Below are positions 7,916-12,128 of a stretch of 12,128 bases of DNA, one piece after another (positions within the stretch are counted from its first letter, which is position 1; each line of letters opens with the position of its first letter). The translations under genes were made by a program, and so were the position numbers. The notes below the pieces were generated by a model, which saw only the letters and a list, made by a program, of their open reading frames with translations, ran no database searches and was not told the origin of the DNA. Source of the stretch: Dehalococcoidales bacterium (GTDB lineage Bacteria > Chloroflexota > Dehalococcoidia > Dehalococcoidales > RBG-16-60-22); contig JAFGPF010000067.1 of NCBI GenBank assembly GCA_016926115.1, positions 1-12,128 of the forward strand, in the 5' to 3' direction.

Positions 7916-9073
7916 CTAGAACTTCAGTCCCTTTAGAATATCGCCGGCGATGATACGTCGCTGTTTTTCCAGGGTAAGCTCGACGGCGGCGGACTCCAGG
8001 GCGCGTCGGCACAGCCTCGCCATGGGCAGTCCTTCCGTATAGGCGGGTCCGTTGAAAATATGCGCCACGCGGTCGGCGACGGTCTGGACCATCTCGGTGG
8101 TGTACAGCTTCACCATGGCGGCTTTATTCCTCAAGGTTTTACCGATATCCGAGTCCCAGGCCGCCTCGTATACCATGAGCCTGGCGGCGTTGATGTTCAT
8201 GGCGATATCCGCCAGCGCCGCCTGGATATTGATGCGTTCGAAAATGGGCTTGCCGAATGTTACCAGCGACTGTGCCTGGACGGATGCTTCGTCGAGTAGG
8301 CGGCGGGCAACCCCGACACATCTCGCCCCCCGCACCAGCCGCCGCTGTGGCAGCCACTTGCTCCCCAACTGGAACGCCATGCCCTCCTTGCCCAGGACAT
8401 TCTCCACAGGCACCCAGCACTTTTCAAAGAGCAGAGACATCGGTTCCCGTACGCGCGTCAGCCACCCCGTATTTTCCTCCCCGCCGGAAACGCTGAAGCC
8501 CTCCGTGTCTTTATCCACCAGGAAACACGTTATGCCATCTTCGGTACGGGCGAAGACGACCGCAAAATAGTCGTCACTGGCTCGGGAGAGAGACAATTTT
8601 CTGCCGTTGAGCACGTAACGGTCTTTTTCCTTCTCCGCCGTCATTTTCATGCTTGAAGGGTCGGTGCTGCCGTCCGATTCCATCAGCGCCAGGTAGGGTT
8701 TCTTCTCGTAGTCGAGCGCAGGTTTGAGAAATTTCTCGCGTTGCCCTTCCGAACAGTCGAAAAGCAGGGGGGTTATGTCGCCGAAATGAAACGGTACGAC
8801 CGTCTGCGCCAGTTCTTCTTCCACCAAGCAGACCGTGAAAGAGTCCAGCCCGGCGCCGCCCAGTTCTACCGGCACGCCGATGCCCCACAATCCTATATCT
8901 TTGGCCATCTTAATCAGTTCCGCTTCCTTTTCCGGTGGCAGGGAAACATGGGCATCGGAAAGGTCGGCAGACCGACCCAGGATATCCCGCTCAAGGGGCT
9001 TGAGTCGCTCGTTGACAAAGTCGCGAGCCAGGCTCTGTATCATCTTTTGTTCTTCGGTCAGCTCGAAATCCAT
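7916..9073 (-). CDS. Acyl-CoA dehydrogenase family protein
   Basis: An FAD-dependent enzyme expected to form a 2,3-enoyl-CoA from an acyl-CoA; the substrate cannot be read from sequence. At 385 residues it has the usual three-part layout: N-terminal helical domain (1-125, starting MDFELTEEQK), middle strand domain with LALMESDGSTDPSSM (128-142) and YVLNGRKL (153-160), and C-terminal helical domain with FGKPIFERINIQAALADIA (273-291). Near the end AVELTLEKQRRIIAG aligns with the family's IYEGTSEIQR; Glu365 takes the catalytic base position, although the following Gly is replaced by Leu. The ATG at 9073 has an AGGGTG ribosome binding site. It follows the ferredoxin-like gene by 20 bp and precedes nadB by 1 bp. 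No ETF genes are present, so its electron acceptor may be an operon partner (inference). Confidence 0.92.
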   Translation of the reverse strand: MDFELTEEQKMIQSLARDFVNERLKPLERDILGRSADLSDAHVSLPPEKEAELIKMAKDIGLWGIGVPVELGGAGLDSFTVCLVEEELAQTVVPFHFGDITPLLFDCSEGQREKFLKPALDYEKKPYLALMESDGSTDPSSMKMTAEKEKDRYVLNGRKLSLSRASDDYFAVVFARTEDGITCFLVDKDTEGFSVSGGEENTGWLTRVREPMSLLFEKCWVPVENVLGKEGMAFQLGSKWLPQRRLVRGARCVGVARRLLDEASVQAQSLVTFGKPIFERINIQAALADIAMNINAARLMVYEAAWDSDIGKTLRNKAAMVKLYTTEMVQTVADRVAHIFNGPAYTEGLPMARLCRRALESAAVELTLEKQRRIIAGDILKGLKF

Positions 9074-9093
9074 CTTTATTTCACCCTGTAAAA

Positions 9094-9546
9094 TCAGCCG
9101 GAACTGACGACTTCCTCGAGGAAGAGGTCTAAATCCGGCTCGTCTTCATCGCCGATTCGTCTCCCGAGGTAAGACATCACTTCCACCATGCGGTTGTTGA
9201 CGACGTAATTCTTAATAGTGGTATCTACCTGGGGGCACACGAGGACGCAGGCGTTGCAGAGGTCGCAGTCCTCCCCGACGATGCTTTCCAGCGCCATGGA
9301 GGTGCGCTGTTCCGTCCTGTCGCGTCGGGAAGGCTCGCGGGAGAGGAAAGGGCAGATATCGACGCAGTTGCCGCAGCCCAGGCATTCCTTGTGTCCGCTG
9401 ATGTCCTCGATGATATTCAATGAGTGCGCCGTGCCGAACCCGCTGGAAAGCAGGCGGCACCTGCCCACCGGCGGACAGTGGGTATTGAGGACCTCATTCA
9501 GAATCCCCTCTATTTCTTTTATATCCCTCTGCACGGGTAGCGGCAT
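9094..9546 (-). CDS. Dicluster 4Fe-4S ferredoxin-like protein
   Basis: A 150-residue iron-sulfur protein, probably a soluble electron carrier or a small subunit of the neighbouring flavoprotein. Two complete CxxCxxCxxxCP motifs bind 4Fe-4S clusters: CLGCGNCVDICP (55-66) and CDLCNACVLVCP (94-105). The 28-residue gap between them, rich in Arg and Glu, is longer than in simple bacterial ferredoxins. The N-terminal 50 residues are not typical ferredoxin sequence and hold two more cysteines (Cys24 and Cys30 in HCPPVGRC) before GFGTAHSLN. The C-terminus is acidic (GDEDEPDLDLFLEE). The ATG at 9546 has GGAG 7 nt upstream. It sits between the FrdA-like flavoprotein (31-bp gap) and the acyl-CoA dehydrogenase (20-bp gap), suggesting it passes electrons between them; that is inference. 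Confidence 0.88.
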   Translation of the reverse strand: MPLPVQRDIKEIEGILNEVLNTHCPPVGRCRLLSSGFGTAHSLNIIEDISGHKECLGCGNCVDICPFLSREPSRRDRTEQRTSMALESIVGEDCDLCNACVLVCPQVDTTIKNYVVNNRMVEVMSYLGRRIGDEDEPDLDLFLEEVVSSG

Positions 9547-9577
9547 ATTGTTACTCCATAATGGTGTTCTCTACTTA

Positions 9578-11203
9578 TTATAATACTTTTCCGGTATATG
9601 CGTGACCACGCCTTACATAGTCCGGCAGCAGGCGCGGCGAAACCGGGCGTTCTCCTGTCAGCCCGGCCCCCTCCAGTTCCTTCTGCCACCGTCGCACGTG
9701 CTCAAGTGTCGGGCCGCCCCTCTTTACCCCTTTTGCATACCTCGCCGCCGCCGTTCCTGCCCTCCGCCCGAAGACGAACAACTCCAGAGTAGAGTTGCCG
9801 ATAAGCCGGTTCCTCCCGTGCACACCGCCCGTGCACTCGCCGGCGGCGTAAAGTCCGGGCACACTGGTAGCGCCCTCGGTGTTAATCTTGATGCCGCCGT
9901 TCTGGTAATGCAGCGTGGGATAGACCAGAATCGGTTCGCGGGTAATATCGATGTTGAAGCGGCGGTACTGCCGCACCATGGCGGGCAACTCCCGGGCAAT
10001 GGTGCCATCGCCGCGGAGAATATCAATCATCGGCGAGTCCAGCCAGACCCCGACCTCCCCGTTGGGCGTGCGCAGCCCCCGCTGATGTTCCCGGCACTCG
10101 CGGATAATAGCGGAAGCGACGACATCCCGGGGTTCCAGGGGCATGATGAACTGCTCCCCGTTGGAGTTGACCAGCTGCGCCCCCAGCGTCCTGACCTTCT
10201 CGGTGACGAGCTGCCCGAGAATCTGCAGCGGATAGACAGCTCCGGTGGGATGGTACTGCATCGTATCGATGAAAATCAATCCGGCTCCGGCGCGGTAGGC
10301 CAGCACCAGTCCGTCGGCGGTGGCGCCGTAATGGTTGGTGGTGGGAAAGCCCTGGATATGCAGCCTGCCGATGCCGCCCGTGGCCAGGATTACCGCCCTC
10401 GACCTGACGATTATCAGTTCTTCCGTCTCCAGGTTAAGCAGGATGGCGCCGGCTATCTGCCCTTTATCGTCGAGTATCAGTTCGACGGCCGGGGCGAACT
10501 CCAGGTAGTCTATTTTCCGGTTGAGAAGCTCGTCGCGCAGTACGCGCATCTCTTCGAGTCCGGTATAGTCCCGCGCCGAGTGAAGCCTTCGCCGTGACGT
10601 GCCGCCGCCGGAAAGCTCATGCATGGCACCGTCCTGGGTCTTGTCCCAGTTCACGCCCAGCTTCTCCAGCCACTTGATCGCCGAGGGGGCGTCCTTGACG
10701 AGGACTTCCACGAGCTCGGGGATATTCTCGAAGTGCCCGCCGCCCATGGTATCCAGGTAATGAATCGACGGGGAATCGCTGGGCCTGTCGGCGGCTTGCG
10801 TGCCCGCCTGTGCCCCGACCGTGTTGGCGTCGCCCAGTCGCAGTTTGGTGGTCACGAGGACCCTGGCACCGGCCTCGTTCGCCAGCAGCGCGGCGGAAGC
10901 CCCAGCTCCCCCGCAGCCGATTACCAGGACATCCACGTTATAGTCGGGTATGGAGGGATCGATTCCATCGGGGTCGATGCGGCTGTTCCCTTCCAGCAAG
11001 TCGGCAAGCTCAACGGGGGCGGAGTCGCCCTTGTTTATGCCTACCCGCAACTTGCGCATCGTCTCCGTGATATAGTCGGGATGGTACTGCCGGAGCAGGT
11101 CGGACTTTTCGTCAGCTTCCAGGCGCGGGACGGTTTCTATAAGCCGCCTCACGCGGGTATCTTCCACGAGGTGTATATATTCTTCCAGATAACCGGGGTA
11201 CAT
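9578..11203 (-). CDS. Fumarate reductase/succinate dehydrogenase-type flavoprotein subunit
   Basis: A 541-residue FAD enzyme of the SdhA/FrdA/NadB superfamily. An 88-residue extension precedes the FAD Rossmann motif GCGGAG (96-101). The segment GDANTVGAQAGTQAA (124-138) replaces the SdhA motif holding the His that binds FAD covalently, so FAD should be non-covalent. Active-site residues are otherwise in place: MQYHPTG (His318), TEKVR (Glu335, Arg338), PRDVV (Arg359) and HYQNGG (His432) match the dicarboxylate-binding and proton-delivery residues of soluble fumarate reductases. RGEGG after the second of these reads RTLGA. HGRNRLIGNSTLELFVFG (462-479) closes the FAD site, and the C-terminal domain is short (about 60 residues). 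The Glu of aspartate oxidases is missing. The ATG at 11203 has GAGG 8 nt upstream and lies 11 bp after the FeS subunit gene, its likely partner. A substrate other than fumarate/succinate is possible. Confidence 0.85.
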   Translation of the reverse strand: MYPGYLEEYIHLVEDTRVRRLIETVPRLEADEKSDLLRQYHPDYITETMRKLRVGINKGDSAPVELADLLEGNSRIDPDGIDPSIPDYNVDVLVIGCGGAGASAALLANEAGARVLVTTKLRLGDANTVGAQAGTQAADRPSDSPSIHYLDTMGGGHFENIPELVEVLVKDAPSAIKWLEKLGVNWDKTQDGAMHELSGGGTSRRRLHSARDYTGLEEMRVLRDELLNRKIDYLEFAPAVELILDDKGQIAGAILLNLETEELIIVRSRAVILATGGIGRLHIQGFPTTNHYGATADGLVLAYRAGAGLIFIDTMQYHPTGAVYPLQILGQLVTEKVRTLGAQLVNSNGEQFIMPLEPRDVVASAIIRECREHQRGLRTPNGEVGVWLDSPMIDILRGDGTIARELPAMVRQYRRFNIDITREPILVYPTLHYQNGGIKINTEGATSVPGLYAAGECTGGVHGRNRLIGNSTLELFVFGRRAGTAAARYAKGVKRGGPTLEHVRRWQKELEGAGLTGERPVSPRLLPDYVRRGHAYTGKVL

Positions 11204-11214
11204 CTATGTTGCCT

Positions 11215-11919
11215 CTACTCCCATTGCTGTTCCAGGGCCGGTTCCATGTCCCGCTCCGCATAACGCCGGCGCAGCTCCTTTTCACCGGCTTTTTTCAATT
11301 CTTCTATTTCCGCATCGAACTCGCCGGACTCGATTTCTTCTATCCTTTTTTCCAGGTGTTCGGAGGGCGAGGAAAGGTAACGACCGTATAACCGGCGCGC
11401 CAGCAGGCCGATATTATACGGCACCAGCCCCTGCGGGCACCTCGCCGCGCACAGCCCGCACATCACGCAGTCGAAAGACCTGTCCGCCACCGCCCGGATA
11501 TCGCCCCGGAGGGCATCGGTCATGAACCACATCACCTCGAGCTCCTGGGGGCAGGCCTTGGTGCAGGTATTGCAGCCGAAGCACTTGACGATGTCAGGGT
11601 ACAGGACTTTGATTATATCTCCTTCCGCCGTTATTTTTTCCAGGTCATACGTGGTTTTAGCGGCAGGGAAGAAGGGTATCTGTACCAGGCACATATCCGG
11701 CTCGACGGACTTCTGACAGGCAAGGTCATAGCGGAGCTGTGGGTCGTTCTTGAAGTTATAAATGGTAGCGCAGGCGCCGCAGAATCCGGCGCGGCAGCCG
11801 CAGCCCCGCAGCAGGCGGTAGCCGCTGTACTCCAGCGCCGTCAGGATGGTAAGTCCTTCCGGGACCTGGCAGTGCCTGCCCATGATATAGATATCGATTA
11901 GTCTTGCCTGTTGCGTCAT
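11215..11919 (-). CDS. FrdB/SdhB-like iron-sulfur subunit with [2Fe-2S] and two 4Fe-4S motifs
   Basis: A 234-residue electron-transfer subunit. The N-terminal plant-type ferredoxin domain has Cys42, Cys47, Cys50 and Cys68 (CRAGFCGAC and LACQKS) for a [2Fe-2S] cluster, plus an extra Cys40. The C-terminal domain has CFGCNTCTKACP (113-124) and CVMCGLCAARCP (151-162). In E. coli FrdB the second motif lacks one Cys and holds [3Fe-4S]; here the added Cys154 predicts [4Fe-4S]. The last 50 residues are highly charged and probably helical (EKRIEEIESGEFDAEIEEL). It is the first gene of the five-gene operon, 11 bp before the flavoprotein gene, and no membrane anchor gene follows, so the pair is probably soluble. 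The ATG at 11919 has AGGA 6 nt upstream. Resemblance to the FrdB-like part of TfrB is possible, but the Cys-rich HdrD-like part is absent. Confidence 0.88.
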   Translation of the reverse strand: MTQQARLIDIYIMGRHCQVPEGLTILTALEYSGYRLLRGCGCRAGFCGACATIYNFKNDPQLRYDLACQKSVEPDMCLVQIPFFPAAKTTYDLEKITAEGDIIKVLYPDIVKCFGCNTCTKACPQELEVMWFMTDALRGDIRAVADRSFDCVMCGLCAARCPQGLVPYNIGLLARRLYGRYLSSPSEHLEKRIEEIESGEFDAEIEELKKAGEKELRRRYAERDMEPALEQQWE

Positions 11920-11988
11920 TTGATTTCCTGGATTTGATTATTATTTTATGTAAATCTGTTTTGCGGGAGTAATGGTAACGGGTGAGTT

Positions 11989-12018
11989 ATTTTAAGGGAT
12001 AATCAGCTAAAAAGTAAA
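11989..12018 (-). promoter_or_regulatory. Candidate promoter of the five-gene flavoprotein operon
   Basis: On the minus strand TTTACT (12018-12013) and TAAAAT (11994-11989) are spaced by 18 bp, upstream of the FeS subunit gene. The match is moderate (four and five of six positions). The AT-rich stretch 11930-12018 contains other -10-like sequences, so the exact start is uncertain. The -35 overlaps the possible tRNA terminator. Confidence 0.35.
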
Positions 12019-12030
12019 GGGCGCCAGCCC
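12009..12030 (-). terminator. Weak possible terminator after tRNA-Leu
   Basis: Minus-strand GGGC-TGGC-GCCC forms a 4-bp GC stem followed by TTTACTTTTT. It is well placed, 14 bp after the tRNA's CCA end, but the stem is short and the T tract is interrupted. Confidence 0.3.
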
Positions 12031-12043
12031 GCGTATTTCCATA

Positions 12044-12128
12044 TGGTGCCGAGGGGGAGATTTGAACTCCCACGCGCTTACGCGCACCACCCCCTCAAGA
12101 TGGCGTGTCTACCGATTCCACCACCTCG
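12044..12128 (-). tRNA. tRNA-Leu (anticodon GAG), 5' end cut by the window edge
   Basis: The minus strand folds as a class II tRNA. The anticodon stem CCATC/GGTGG encloses the loop TTGAGGG with anticodon GAG (plus-strand positions 12094-12096), reading CUU and CUC leucine codons. A long variable arm (GCGCG-TAA-GCGC type hairpin) identifies it as class II. The T arm is GGGAG-TTCAAAT-CTCCC, and the 3' acceptor strand CCTCGGC is followed by A and an encoded CCA (12046-12044). The 5' strand begins CGAGG at the edge, so about two nucleotides of the acceptor stem lie outside the window. Confidence 0.95.

Noticed and set aside
9602..10597. Plus-strand open frame of 331 codons opposite the FrdA-like gene
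   Set aside because: Shadow of a strongly supported flavoprotein gene; its composition is low in recognisable motifs and rich in Arg, Pro and Gly.
11920..12043. Integration site or genomic island boundary at tRNA-Leu
   Set aside because: No integrase gene and no direct repeat of the tRNA 3' end elsewhere in the window.

Overview
The window looks like a GC-rich chromosomal segment from an anaerobic bacterium, most plausibly a member of the Chloroflexota (class Dehalococcoidia). This is an inference from the style of the proteins, such as the Lys/Arg-rich start of the membrane foldase and the cluster of soluble flavoproteins and ferredoxins. No rRNA or other decisive marker is present. Nearly every gene is on the minus strand. 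The exceptions are the gyrB fragment at the left edge and one AT-rich gene in the middle.

Region 1 (1-1717): the 3' end of gyrB (plus strand) meets folE (GTP cyclohydrolase I, minus strand) tail to tail with one base between the stop codons. The folE-thrC gap carries two short hairpin-like motifs resembling widespread intergenic repeats.

Region 2 (1718-5700): a threonine operon reads leftward as foldase (PpiC type), homoserine dehydrogenase (hom), threonine synthase (thrC). It has a clear control region. A perfect consensus promoter (TTGACA, 17 bp, TATAAT) is followed by a short leader ORF with three consecutive Thr codons. An 18-bp antiterminator pairing and an overlapping intrinsic terminator come next. 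This is the architecture of a ribosome-mediated, threonine-sensing transcription attenuator, and I consider it the best find in the window.

Region 3 (5700-6372): a short AT-rich island on the plus strand encodes a 156-residue protein with three predicted membrane segments and its own promoter and ribosome binding site. Small ORF candidates overlap at its end. Its base composition suggests acquired DNA.

Region 4 (6373-12128): five tightly spaced minus-strand genes form an operon. In transcription order they encode a FrdB-like iron-sulfur protein ([2Fe-2S] plus two four-Cys 4Fe-4S motifs), a fumarate reductase/succinate dehydrogenase-type flavoprotein, a dicluster ferredoxin-like protein, an acyl-CoA dehydrogenase, and L-aspartate oxidase (NadB). 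No membrane anchor subunit, ETF, nadA or nadC is in the window. The set suggests a soluble electron-transfer system that may link acyl-CoA and/or aspartate oxidation to the fumarate/succinate couple. A tRNA-Leu (anticodon GAG), cut by the right edge, lies upstream.
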